Below, piece after piece: positions 45,318 to 56,179 of a DNA stretch of 64,000 nt (within the stretch, counting starts at the first letter, position 1; each line of letters starts with the position of its first letter). Source of the DNA: Xenia sp. Carnegie-2017 (Eukaryota > Cnidaria > Anthozoa > Malacalcyonacea > Xeniidae); assembly GCF_021976095.1 (NCBI RefSeq), contig NW_025813493.1, positions 7,415,512-7,479,511 on the forward strand, written 5' to 3'. The notes under the pieces are model-generated. The model saw only the letters and a program-made list of their open reading frames with translations. It did no database searches and was not told the DNA's origin. The position numbers and the translations under genes are program-made.

Positions 45318-46321
45318 GATCGTGACTAAAACACCACACGAGTACATACGAGTACATACGAGTACATACGAGTACATACGAGTGACATACGAGTACATAC
45401 GAGTAACATATAAGTACATACGAGTAACATACGAGTACATACGAGTGACATACGACTATTTTCTGGTCAACAAATGAGAAACAACACAATTTCTTCAATA
45501 CATTAATATTTGCGTTTATTTTTCCTTGTATTTGTGTGGACTTTGGGGCAACCATTTGATGGATTTAAATGCTGAAAAGGTATTTTACTTTCATACTACA
45601 TTCATTTGTATGTTTTAGTTGAATTTTTTATAGATATTTTGTCGATGCGATTTGCAAGTATTTGAAAGCTTTTTGACACACTTTCACCTAGGAAATACAT
45701 ATTTATGAAAGCGATAAAATAAACAAGGTATAAATAATGCTTTCAAAACGTGCTATATGAAATAAATGTACATTATATATATTTGAATTAAAAGAGAGTT
45801 GCACTGTGTTACGTATATATATCATATTATGCGTACAATTTCAGCTTTCTTTTAATGTTTTTAAAGTTCTAGCTGATATAATTCAGTCTTTTAAATGCAA
45901 AATCAGTATCTTAAAGACCAAAATGAATGTATAATCGCTTTCATAAATATGTATTTCCTAGGTGAAAGTGTGTCAAAAAGCGCTCAAATACTTGCAAATC
46001 GCATCGACAAAATATCTATAACAAATTCAACTAAAACATGCAAATGAATGTAGTATGAAAGTAAAATACCTTTTCAGCATTTAAATCCATCAAATGGTTG
46101 CCCCAAAGTCCACACAAATACAAGGAAAAATAAACGCAAATATCAATGTATTGAAGAAATTGTGTTGTTTCTCATTTGTTGACCAGAAAATAGTCGTATG
46201 TCACTCGTATGTACTCGTATGTTACTCGTATGTACTTATATGTTACTCGTATGTACTCGTATGTCACTCGTATGTACTCGTATGTACTCGTATGTACTCG
46301 TGTGGTGTTTTAGTCACGATC
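45318..46321. repeat. 1-kb foldback: ~390-bp inverted arms, 218-bp loop
   Basis: 45318-45715 and 45934-46321 are reverse complements with few differences, so the same 100-residue frame (MVAPKSTQIQGKINANINVL...) appears on opposite strands at 45555 and 46094. The outer part of each arm is a 10-bp tandem array (CGAGTACATA and variants), the left arm one unit longer. It could be a foldback transposon or the product of an inverted duplication. The open frame is largely simple repeat and I do not call it a gene. Confidence 0.9.
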
Positions 46322-47200
46322 CCCACCCACACATTTACTGTGCACAAAATACGACAATGTATGAACCAAACACCAAATACGGCAAAAATGTGTTCGGGAA
46401 CCACCGAGTATTTTAACAAAATGCATAACAACAATATCTCGAAATAAAAAGCAAAGAATAAAGCAGAAATAAATATTGAAATACTTACAGTTAATGTTGC
46501 ACTACGAAAGGTAATGATTCACATTAAATTGCAAGCATAATAAAAAACGATATAACAATTGCATGTCTATAATGTTTCTCATCTTGTGCCATGAGGTTTC
46601 TCTTCGAAGAAATCCTTTAGGTTCTGCACAACTTGGCTTCTACTCCAATCTTTCCTTATATGTACTGCACTTAAAACATGACTTATTTGGTCATGATGCT
46701 GCTTGTTCTGCTGTTTTGGGACGATATAGTGCCAGCAAGGGAAGTCAAAAGTACAACTTCTTTTGTGGAGGTTGAACGCCACTTGCTATATGACGTTTTA
46801 TCATACTATTGGCAGATTTTCTTCTATAAAAAAAACACTTATACACACCAATAAAACGAATGAAATTAAAAATTAAACCGGCCAGTGTTTTATTTCAGTA
46901 TGAGCTCATTGAACTGTATTGTTCATACAAAATACATTAGCATCACTTTTCTTTCAACTTCATAATTTAATTACCCACATCAGGTCTTCAATTGAATTAG
47001 CTGTAAATTTTCAGCAGACCTTAACTACATAGTTTTGGGGACAGTTTATTCCGAGCAGCACAGCAAAACTCTTAAAATTTTAATTGCTTACGTACCTTCT
47101 AAAGGTGGAAGACATATAATTTCGTCTTACGTCAAGCATTGGATAGGTATCAGTAGGCTGAAGCTCAGGTAGATTTCATGTAAACGTAGTTGGAAACTTA
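46322..47200. other. No confident gene
   Basis: The minus-strand frame 46782-46579 (CTFDFPCWHYIVPKQQNKQH, RKDWSRSQVVQNLKDFFEE) has a protein-like composition with Cys/Trp and an amphipathic helix, but I recognise no family and see no splice context. It may be a decayed exon or a retroelement scrap. Confidence 0.35.
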
Positions 47201-48364
47201 GTGAAATTTTCACAAAATCAAAGTAAATCTTTCATAAAATCAATGTGAAATTTTCAGAAAAACAATGTGAAATTTTCACAAAAACAAAGTGAGATTTTCA
47301 CAAAAAAAGAGAGATTTTTCACAAAAACAATGTGAAACTTTCACAAAAACAATGTGAAACTTTCACAAAAGCAAAGTGAAATTTTCACAAAATCAATGTG
47401 AAATTTTCAGAAGAACAATGTAAAATTTTCACAAAAACAATGTGAGATTTTCACATAAAAACAAAGAGAGATTTTTCACAAAAACGGCGTGAAACTTTCA
47501 CAAAAACAATGTGATACTTTCACAAAAGCAAAGTGAAATTTTCACAAAAACAAAGTGAAATTTTCACAAAAACAACGTGAAACTTTCACAAAAGCAAAGT
47601 GAAATTTTCACAAAAACAAAGTGAAACTTTCACAAAAGCAACGTGAAACTTTCACAAAAGCAAAGTGAAATTTTCACAAAAACAATGTGAAACTTTCACA
47701 AAAGCAAAGTGAAATTTTCACAAAAACAAAGTGAAACTTTCACAAAACAATGTGAAACTTTCACAAAGCAAAGTGAAATTTTCACAAAACAAAGTGAAAC
47801 TTTCACAAAAACAACGTGAAACTTTCACAAAGCAAAGTGAAATTTTCACAAAACAATGTGAAACTTTCACAAAACAAAGTGAAATTTTCACAAAACAAAG
47901 TGAAACTTTCACAAAAACAATGTGAAACTTTCACAAAAACAAAGTGAAATTTTCACAAAACAAAGTGAAACTTTCACAAAAACAATGTGAAACTTTCACA
48001 AAAGCAAAGTGAAATTTTCACAAAAACAATGTGAAACTTTCACAAAAGCAAAGTGAAATTTTCACAAAAACAAAGTGAAACTTTCACAAAAACAACGTGA
48101 AACTTTCACAAAAGCAAAGTGAAATTTTCACAAAAACAATGTGAAACTTTCACAAAAGCAAAGTGAAATTTTCACAAAAACAAAGTGAAACTTTCACAAA
48201 AACAATGTGAAACTTTCACAAAAGCAAAGTGAAATTTTCACAAAAACAAAGTAAAATTTTCACAAAAACAAAATGAGATTTTAACAAAAAAATAAAGAGA
48301 GATTTTTCACAAAAACAAAGTGAAATTTTCACAAAAACAAAGTGAATCTTTCACAAAATCAATG
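47201..48364. repeat. Minisatellite of palindromic units
   Basis: About 1.16 kb of ~20-22-bp units built on GTGAAAYTTTCAC followed by AAAA(A/G)CAA(A/T/C). The 13-bp core is itself an inverted repeat (6+1+6). Units alternate between the central C and T forms, giving a higher-order period in the centre of the array. Edge units are more degenerate (GTGAGATTTTCAC, GAGAGATTTTTCAC). Long frames on both strands here are artefacts of the repeat. Confidence 0.92.
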
Positions 48365-48682
48365 GTGTACGACAGTGGGCAGAGTTTCAATCAGACTATT
48401 ATGTGAATGACATGAAGCAATGTATGAAGTGCGTGGGCTAAGTCTTCGTTTCTACTATAATGTGTTAAAAACGCTTCTAAACTATAACTTCAGCTCTGTC
48501 TAAATATATATTTTTGTTTTACCATTGCAAAAAGTGGGGGGGGGGGGAGCTTCAGACCTCCTAGCCCCCCCGGCTCTTGGGTCCATTAATGACAATTTCA
48601 TTGAATTTTAAAAGCATTTCAACACAAGACAAAAACAATATTGATTTTTGCTACGATCGATGCCTCATATTTTATCGTTTAG

Positions 48683-49373
48683 TTAACTGATGATTGCTTG
48701 CACTGCAACACATAAACGCGTGAAACTTGGAGTAATGACATATAACGCTTTTCTTGTTTTCAAAGAGAAAAGCAAAGAAGAAAGCACATTTAAATTATAT
48801 AAGTTCTTACAGTTTATCTTACCTCTCTGACAGATAAAAGACGTGGTATAATTGCATGGGACGTCATTCCACTGGCTATTGGAATAATAATAATGTACAC
48901 AATCCTCTACACCAAAACGATTATTTGGTTCATTACGATGCCAATTTGTGAAATTAGGTTTGGTATTCTGGATTGTGTAAAACATATTGTCACTTTTTTT
49001 GCGAAACAAGCCAATATAAGGATGAGTAAGCCCTTCTCTTTCCGAAATTTGGAAAATTGCTTGGTTTTCATAACGGTCTGTTGGAACAGCAAGATCTCCC
49101 CCTATTTGTTGACAAAGTCCTCTAGCTTTCTCCCATGTTGTTTGTATCTTACTGAAGTAATAACAAGTTGAATTTATTTCAATCCAGCAAGACGGACAGC
49201 TAGTCGCTTTGCCAACTAAAAGAGTCAAAAATCAATTGCATGAATAACATAGAATCTTCAACAGAAAAGGTTAAGATGTACATTATTGTAATGAACATCT
49301 AGTTCAATAAATCATCAATCGCACCTTGTAGATTGAACACGACAATAATCAAAAGATATTTTAACATTAACAT
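48683..49373 (-). CDS. Secreted C-type lectin 1
   Basis: Exon 1 is 49373-49325: MLMLKYLLIIVVFNLQ, a compact signal peptide, ending at a phase-1 CAAG|GTGCGA donor. Exon 2 starts at 49215 (CTTTTAG acceptor) and holds a complete carbohydrate-recognition domain: CPSCWIEINSTCYYF, LCQQIGGDLAVP, IGLF, the EPN triplet (residues ~112-114) and WND (~132-134), ending SFICQR. EPN with WND predicts calcium-dependent mannose/GlcNAc-type binding. At 48823 a good donor (CAGAGAG|GTAAGA) occurs; without splicing, the frame reads on to a stop at 48683. I could not identify a further exon, so the C-terminus is uncertain. It is arranged in tandem with lysozyme sequences on the same strand, suggesting an antimicrobial role. 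Confidence 0.8.
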
Positions 49374-50848
49374 TTTCAAACCATGAAAATGCATGAAAAC
49401 ACATATGTTTAACTTCCGTTAGTGAAGTAATTTTTAACTTAGTTAAATGACTTTAAACTTTTTCTTGAATATTCGCGAATATCAATCGAAATACCTATCT
49501 AAATCTCTATTATTCTTTTCTATTGACATATGCCCAAGCCGTTGCCTTTGGAGCTCAATGACAAACCTGCAAAGCAGCAAAGCAACAATTTATAACTCAG
49601 TTCTAGATTAAAGCAAACAAAAAGGACCTTTGTCCAAGTATACAAAATCAATTTTCATTAAGTGTTTCGTCTTGACGGAAAACGCTTCATCATAATGGAT
49701 TTTATAGGGGCATGCAATAAGTATAATAGATAATGTCAATCCACATTTTTAACGGAAGGCAATAAAATAATGAAAATAAATATTGTAACATTTCATGGGT
49801 GGAGTGGCGTGACGTTCTTGTTGCTAAATTTTCTAAAATTTCAGCACAGCAGGATAAATAATATATTTTATATTTTACATGAATTCATGTATTAGGCCTG
49901 TTTCAAACGTCGAACTTTACAAAGAAAAAAGAATATGAGGTGAACTTCCTCATTTTCTTTTGATTTAAATGCGTTCGGTTCATGTAAAGTTTGACGTTTG
50001 AAACAAGCCTTAGAGGTGGGGATCACATCAGTTGGTTTTATGCAACAGAAATATGTGGCCAAACATCAGTTTGTGTCAATTTTTTATATTAATCAAGTAA
50101 ATCTATTTCTATTACGTTTAAATTACACATCTTTCGTTGAACGGCAATGATATTTTTATTTTTATTTTCCTTCCAGATGTACAGACACGTTTTTCGCACG
50201 TGCTTTGCATGTGACAGAATCGTGTTAATACAAATGAACAGATAGTCTTTTGTCGGTGGCAACTAAAATTTTTAGAAAGCTAATAACTAATTACATATGA
50301 TTGCTTTGTTGTTAGTATAAACTAACACTGAGTTTCATTTTATATTAGAATAAAACACAACGGCTTTTTTGTAGCCTTCAGTGACGTGGCTAGCTTAAAA
50401 ATTTGTCTTGTTATACAAATATTTTGTGTTTACTACAACACTGCAAAAACAATGAATCCCTAGATACTGCTCTGAAATTCATATATATTACATATCTTTC
50501 ATTGAACGGCAATGATTATTTTTTATTCCTCCTCGACCTTACAAAATATTAAGTCCAGGGGTGAAAAATTTATATAAGACCTGATTATCATAAAAAGCTA
50601 AAGCATGCTATATACGGATTTCTTGAATTATTATCTGCAAAACTTCGTGAAAATGAACAGGAAACAAAGATGACCATTTTGACAACATTTGACAGTGGTC
50701 GACAATTTACTTTCAATGCAATTTGATTTTTTAATGCAATTTAATTAAATGAGGACAACTAAATCAACTACAGCAACTTTTTGTAAAAATTCTCAACTTT
50801 ATGACATGATATATTAACGTCCTCGTATCGGGGTTGCCACAGTAACAT
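49374..50848. other. Lectin-lysozyme intergenic repeat, unit 1
   Basis: No gene. It is homologous along most of its length to 51117-52757 and to 54769-55717 plus 57493-58194, and so is part of a three-fold tandem duplication. It contains a small MITE (49895-50009) and a conserved block TTAAGTCCAGGGGTGAAAAA near 50550. Confidence 0.75.
49895..50009. mobile_element. Small MITE, TTA duplication (unit 1)
   Basis: GGCCTGTTTCAAACGTCGAA...TTTGACGTTTGAAACAAGCC, flanked by TTA. It is the same element at the same place in all three units, hence inserted before the duplications. Confidence 0.75.
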
Positions 50849-51116
50849 CTAGCTCTTTTGAGTACATCCCGCGTTCTGAATTTTTTGCCAATACTTAAGT
50901 GTTTCAGGTTTGTTGATTCCACTTGGTCCACCATTATGAATTCGAGCAAAATCTTTACATGTAGGATTGTGGCCAAGTTTACCGTAGGTGGCATACTCGT
51001 TCATATAATCTGCAAACAAATAAATTTTTGCAATGAACATCGAGTTCAATAAATCATCAATCAGCACCTTGTAGATTGAACACGACGATAATCAAAAGAT
51101 ATTTTAACATTAACAT
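50849..51116 (-). CDS. Chimeric gene: lectin signal exon joined to last lysozyme exon
   Basis: Exon 1, 51116-51068, is nearly identical to the lectin signal-peptide exon (MLMLKYLLIIVVFNLQ, donor CAAG|GTGCTG, phase 1). Exon 2, 51009-50849, is the third exon of the i-type lysozyme (acceptor TTTGTTTGCAG, phase 1), with DYMNEYATYG, HNPTCKDFARIHNGGP and YWQKIQNAGCTQKS, ending TAG. The two phases match, giving an open 69-residue secreted product. The 58-bp intron is a fusion of lectin intron 1 and lysozyme intron 2, so a deletion removed the lectin CRD and lysozyme exons 1-2. The product lacks the catalytic Glu and Asp and three quarters of the lysozyme cysteines, so it would not be a lysozyme. Expression is unknown; the short intron may splice poorly. 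Confidence 0.6.
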
Positions 51117-52757
51117 TTCCAAACCAAAAAGATATTAAACGACAGAACTTGAAAGACCAAACGACGCACAGGAAAAACGATTTGATGAAATGAGAATACT
51201 TGGTATGATTTGAAGTGTATATTGGGAACCGACCAGCTTGTTGCTGAAACATTTAAACGTTATAAGGCGAAATATATTGTTATGCAAACAATAGTAAATG
51301 CATGAAAACACATAAGTTTAACTTCCGTTAGTGAAGAAATTTTTAACTTAGTTAAATGACTTTAAACTTTCTCTTGAATATTCGCAAATATCAATCGTAA
51401 TAGCTATCTAAATCTCTATTATTCTTTTCTATTGACATATGCCTAAGCCGTTGCCTTTTGAGCTCAATGAAAAACCTGCAAAGCAGCAAAGCAACAATTT
51501 ATAACTCAGTTCTAGATTAAAGCAAACAAAAAGGACCTTTGTCCAAGTATACAAAATCAATATTCATTAAATGTTTCGTCTTGACGGAAAACGCTTCATC
51601 ATAATGAATTTTATAGAGCCATGCAATAAGTAGAACAGATAATGTCACTCCACTTTTTTAACGGAAGGCAATAAAATAATGAAAATAAATATTGTAACAT
51701 TTCATGTGTGGAGTGGCGTGGAGTTCTTGTTGCTAAATTTTCTAAAATTCCAGCACAGCAGGATAAATAATATATTTTATATTTTACATGAATTCATATC
51801 TTAGGCCTGTTTCAAACGTCGAACTTTACAAGAAAAAATAAAATGAGGTGAACTTCCTCATTTTCTTTTGTTTTAAATGCGTTCGGTTCATGTAAAGTTT
51901 GACGTTTGAAACAGGCCTTAGAGATGGGGATCAGATCAGTTGGTTTTATGCAACAGAAATATGTGGCCAAACATCAGTTTGTGTCAATTTTTTATATTAA
52001 GCAAGTAAATCTATTTTTATTACGTTTAAATTACATATCTTTCGTTGAACGGCAGTGATATTTTTTATTTTATTTTCCTTCCAGACGTACAGACACGTTT
52101 TTCGCACGTGCTTTGCATTTGACAGAATCGTGTTACTACAAATGAACAGATAATCTTTTGTCGGTGGTAACTGAAATTTTTAGAAAGCTAATAACTAATT
52201 ACATATGATCGCGTTGTTGTTAGTATAAATTAACGCTGAGTTTCATTTTATATTAGAATAAAAGACAACGGCTTTTTTGTAGCTTTCAGTGACGTGGCTA
52301 GCTTGAACATTTGTCTTGCTATGCAAATTTTTTGTGTTTACTCGAACACTGCAAAAACAATGAATCCCTAAATACTGCTCTGAATTTCATATATATTACA
52401 TATGCTTCGTTGAACGGCAATGATTATTTTTTATTCCTCCTCGACCTTAAAAAATATTAAGTCCAGGGGTGATATTATATATAAAACCATATTATCATAA
52501 ACAGCTAAAGCATGCTATATACGGATTTTTTGATTCATTATCTGCAAAAAGTCGTTAAAAATGAACAAGACGCAAACATGAGCATTTTGACAGCATTTGA
52601 CAGTGGTCGACAATTTACTTTCAATGCAATTTGATTTTTTAGTGCAATTTAATTAAAATGAGGACAACTAAATCAACTACAGCAGCTTTTTGTAAAAATT
52701 CTCAACTTTATGATATGATATATTAACGTCCTCGTATCGGGGTTGCCACAGTAACAT
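51117..52757. other. Lectin-lysozyme intergenic repeat, unit 2
   Basis: No gene; paralogue of 49374-50848. Contains the block AAATATTAAGTCCAGGGGTG near 52445. Confidence 0.75.
51804..51917. mobile_element. Small MITE, TTA duplication (unit 2)
   Basis: Same element as 49895-50009, with cleaner ends here: GGCCTGTTTCAAACGTCGAA and its complement TTTGACGTTTGAAACAGGCC, flanked by TTA. Confidence 0.8.
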
Positions 52758-54170
52758 CTAGCTCTTTTGAGTACATCCCGCGTTCTGAATTTTTTTCCAA
52801 TACTTAAGTGTTTCAGGTTTTTTGATTCCATCTGGTCCACCATTATGAATTCGAGCATAATCTTTACACGTAGGATTGTGGCGAAGTTTAGGTTTGGTGG
52901 CATGTAATTTCATATAATCTGTAAAAAACTTAATTTTAAAAGAGTTGTTTTGAAAAAATTAAATAATTTTAAGATTTGGAATTGACATTCAAGATCGTAG
53001 AATTTTAAAAGAATAAATCTGTTCAATTCATATATGTCTACGTAAACACACTATATATTTAACCCTTTACTGCATGATTTTTTGGGCCATGGAATTCCAT
53101 CAAGTCCATTGACTGTTGTTCTCTAGCTACACTGCGTAAGAAAGGGTTAAAACTAAAGCAGTTAAAACTCTAGTAACGAAAAAATTGAAATTAAAATGAA
53201 ATGAATTTTTACCTTTCAATATTAATAATTATTAGTAATTTATACCTTTATTCCATAAAATTGTGATGAATATTTATCATGATTAAAAAATTAAATGAAA
53301 TAACATGGAAGCGACTCTTGGTCATGTAGAATTTATTTTCGTTTTGCAGACACTGAATCGCATCATGAATGTAAGGAAAGGAGGTCTTAAAAATTTATCT
53401 CTCTGAAAATCAATAGATTGCATGAACGCGCTTTATTTTAAACAATTGATATCTTATTAGCTATATATGTTTTACTCTGAGACTAAAAAAAAGAAATAAC
53501 AGCACAAGCCTTTTCTTAACTGTTAAACTGAAAGCCAAAAATTCCCACTTTCCAAAATTAATTTCAAGTAACTGAAAAGAACCAGTGAAAGATTCTTAAT
53601 GCTATCACAAATATTGTTCAATAAAGCGGCTGACAAGTCTAGGATCACAATGCCAATAAGCTCTCACGTTGTTGATCGGAAATCAACGTTGCAAGATCTT
53701 TGTATTTTTTGATTTGGCTTTCTCTCAATTGACTCCATACATTTTAATGTTTTCAATAGTATTTTACCAAAGAATTTAACTTACTTTGAATGGTAGTTTC
53801 TGCGCAAGGAAAAGTGTCAACGCATTCTCGATAGCCAAGACCTGGACTTGAAGCGTCGATCCAATAAACACGTTGAATTTGATATGGTCAACAAGACCTG
53901 CCATTATCTCCACATCTTACATCTTTACGGCAGCCAGACTCAACATTGCAAATACATCTCAAGCAAGTACTTGACACAGGGCCGGAAAAATTGTAATCTA
54001 CAAGGTTTAGCGATATATATATGCGTAGCAGTATGAACATTAACGGTATTTCTTGCTATGGCTTAATTGTATATGGGAGTATTCACACGATGAAATTTTA
54101 TGTAAATTTTCCATGTAGAAATTTTTCACTCACCTTGAATAGAATAAGGTATAATGCAAAATAAAGCAAA
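52758..54170 (-). pseudogene. i-type lysozyme pseudogene
   Basis: Minus strand. Exon 1 survives only as its 3' end (from about 54170 to 54134, ...PYSIQ|G, donor GTGAGT) with no ATG, directly behind the lectin 2 exon. Exon 2 (53982-53785, 198 nt as in the intact gene) keeps CLRCICNVESGC and CGDNGRSC, but the next Gly codon is TGA (53890-53888) and the AG of the acceptor is lost (CCGG in place of TAAG). Exon 3 (52918-52758, 161 nt) is open: HNPTCKDYARIHNGGPDGIK, YWKKIQNAGCTQKS. Two separate lesions plus the missing start make it non-functional. Confidence 0.9.
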
Positions 54171-54768
54171 GAAGAAAGCAGAATTAAATTATTTAAGTTC
54201 TTACAGTTTATTTTACCTCTCTGACAGATAAAAGACGTCTCATATTTGCATGGGACGTCATTCCACTGGCTATTGGAATAATAATAATGTACACAATCCT
54301 CTACACCAAAACGATTATTTGGTTCATTACGATGCCAATTTGTAAATATAGGTTTGGTATTCTGGATTGTGTAGAACATCTTGTCACTTTTTTCGCGAAA
54401 CAAACCAATATAAGGATGAATAAGCCCTTGTTTTTCCGAAGTTTGGAAAATTGCTTGGTTGTCATAACGGTCTTTTGGAACAGCAAGATCTCCCCCTATT
54501 TGTTGACAAAGTCCTCTAGCTTTCTTCCACGTTGTTTTTGTCTTACCGAAGTAATAACAACTTGAATTTAGTTCAATCCAGCCAGACGGACAGTTAGTCG
54601 CTTTGTTAACTAAACGAGTCAAAAATCAATTGCATGAAAAACATGGAATCGTCAGCAGAAAAGGTTAAGATGTACATTATTGCAATGAACATCGAGTTCA
54701 ATAAATCATCAATCAGCACCTTGTAGATTGAACACGACGATAATCAAAAGATATTTTAACATTAACAT
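54098..54768 (-). CDS. Secreted C-type lectin 2
   Basis: Exon 1, 54768-54720, encodes MLMLKYLLIIVVFNLQ; exon 2 starts at 54609 after a GTTTAG acceptor, phase 1. The CRD is complete: CPSGWIELNSSCYYFGKTKT, LCQQIGGDLAVPKDRY, IGLF, EPN and WND, SFICQR. Exon 2 is 393 nt to the CAGAGAG|GTAAAA donor at 54217, identical in length to lectin 1, with ~85-90% protein identity. Without splicing, the frame ends at 54098 after a hydrophobic tail (NNLILLSSLLYFALYLILF) that overlaps the broken lysozyme exon 1. The donor is weaker than in lectin 1 (GTAAAA against GTAAGA). It is the lectin partner of the lysozyme pseudogene. Confidence 0.8.
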
Positions 54769-55717
54769 TTTCAAACCAAAAAGATATTAAACGACAGAAT
54801 TTGAAAGACCAAACGACGCACAGGAAAAACGATTTGATGAAATGAGAATACTTGGTATGATTTGAAGTGTATATTGGGAACCGACTAGCTTGTTGCTGAA
54901 GCATTTAAACGTTATAAGGCTAAATATATTGTTATGCAAACAATGGTAAATGCATGAAAACACATAAGTTTAACTTCCGTTAGTAATGTAATTTTTAACT
55001 TAGTTAAATGACTTTAAACTTTTTCTTGAATATTCGCAAATATCAATCGAAATACCTATCTAAATCTCTATTATTCTTTCCTATTGACATATGCCTAAGC
55101 CGTTGCCTTTTGAGCTGAATGACAAGCCTGCAAAGCAGCAAAGCAACAATTTATAACTCAGTTCTAGATTAAAGCAAACAAAAAGGACCTTTGTCCATGT
55201 ATACAAAATCAATATTCATTAAATGTTTCGTCTTGACGGAAAACGCTTCATCATAATAAATTTTATAGAGCCATGCAATAAGTAGAACAGATAATGTCAC
55301 TCCACTTTTTTAACGGAAGGCAATAAAATAATGAAAATAAATATTGTAGCATTTCATGGGTGGAGTGGCGTGGAGTTCTTGTTGCTAAATTTTCTAAAAT
55401 TCCAGCACAGCAGGATAAATAATATATTTATATTTTACATGAATTCATATCTTAGGCCTGTTTCAAACGTCGAACTTTACAAGAAAAAATAAAATGAGAT
55501 AAACTTCCTCATTTACTTTTGATTTAAATGCGTTCGGTTCATGTAAAGTTTGACGTTTGAAGCAAGCCTTAGAGATGGGGATCACATCAGTTGGTTTTAT
55601 GCAACAGAAATATGTGGCCAAACATCAGTTTGTGTCAATTTTTCATATTAAGCAAGTAAATCTATTTTTATTACGTTTAAATTACATATCGTTCGTTGAA
55701 CGGCAATGATATTTTTA
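54769..55717. other. Lectin-lysozyme intergenic repeat, unit 3, left part
   Basis: No gene; paralogue of the other intergenic units, interrupted at 55717 by the Penelope insertion and resumed at 57493. Confidence 0.75.
55455..55568. mobile_element. Small MITE, TTA duplication (unit 3)
   Basis: Third copy of the GGCCTGTTTCAAACGTCGAA element at the same position as in units 1 and 2. Confidence 0.75.
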
Positions 55718-55781
55718 AAGTAAATGGTTTGAACCCGGAAGTATCGTTACATGTTTTTAACGATACTCCCGGGTTCAAACG

Positions 55782-56179
55782 AACATAAAGGACAAAGAAC
55801 AACCCAACGAACGGCAAGGTGCAGTTTACAAAATAAACTGCACCGACTGCCACGCCTTTTATATCAGGGAAACTGGCAGGAACATAAACATAAGACTTAC
55901 TGAACACAAACGAGCTACTAAGAAACAAGACAAAACTAATCACATTGCCGAACATCACCGAATCACAAAGCACAACATTGACTGGGACTCGGCAAAATGC
56001 ATTACTTACAGTACTGACTACAGACAACGGCTTACATAAGAAAGTTGGTATACCAACTTGGAACAAACCCCCCTTAACAGATCACAGCAATTACAGGCAC
56101 TTTACAGACGACTTATTCACAATAGAAACAAACGATCAACTAAAAACTACGGTGGCTCACAAGGGCCACCACACAAAAT
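55782..56179 (+). pseudogene. Penelope GIY-YIG endonuclease domain
   Basis: Frame: GAVYKINCTDCHAFYIRETG, RNINIRLTEHKRATKK, HIAEHHRITKHNIDWDSAKC, LESWYTNLEQ-like, NRSQQLQALYRRLIH. This is the C-terminal GIY-YIG nuclease of Penelope-like elements, with the CxxC knuckle (CTDC), the YIG motif changed to YIR, catalytic Arg (GRNINIR) and the Glu/His helix. TAA at 56037-56039 breaks it. It normally nicks target DNA to prime reverse transcription. Confidence 0.85.

Noticed and set aside
45274-45555. Protein-coding gene in the foldback arm, also at 46094-46447
   Set aside because: Most of the frame is the 10-bp tandem repeat read as CSYVLVC-type sequence; identical on both arms with no codon bias or domain.
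47718-47925. Overlapping frames on both strands within the minisatellite
   Set aside because: Produced by a repeat whose unit is a multiple of three over short stretches; low-complexity peptides.
47201-48364. CRISPR-like array (palindromic repeat plus spacer)
   Set aside because: Spacers are 6-9 nt and nearly identical, there are no cas genes, and the context is an intron-bearing animal genome; it is a minisatellite.
48893-49171. Plus-strand frame opposite lectin exon 1, matched at 54287-54565
   Set aside because: It is conserved only because the antisense lectin CRD is conserved; no start context, no domain.
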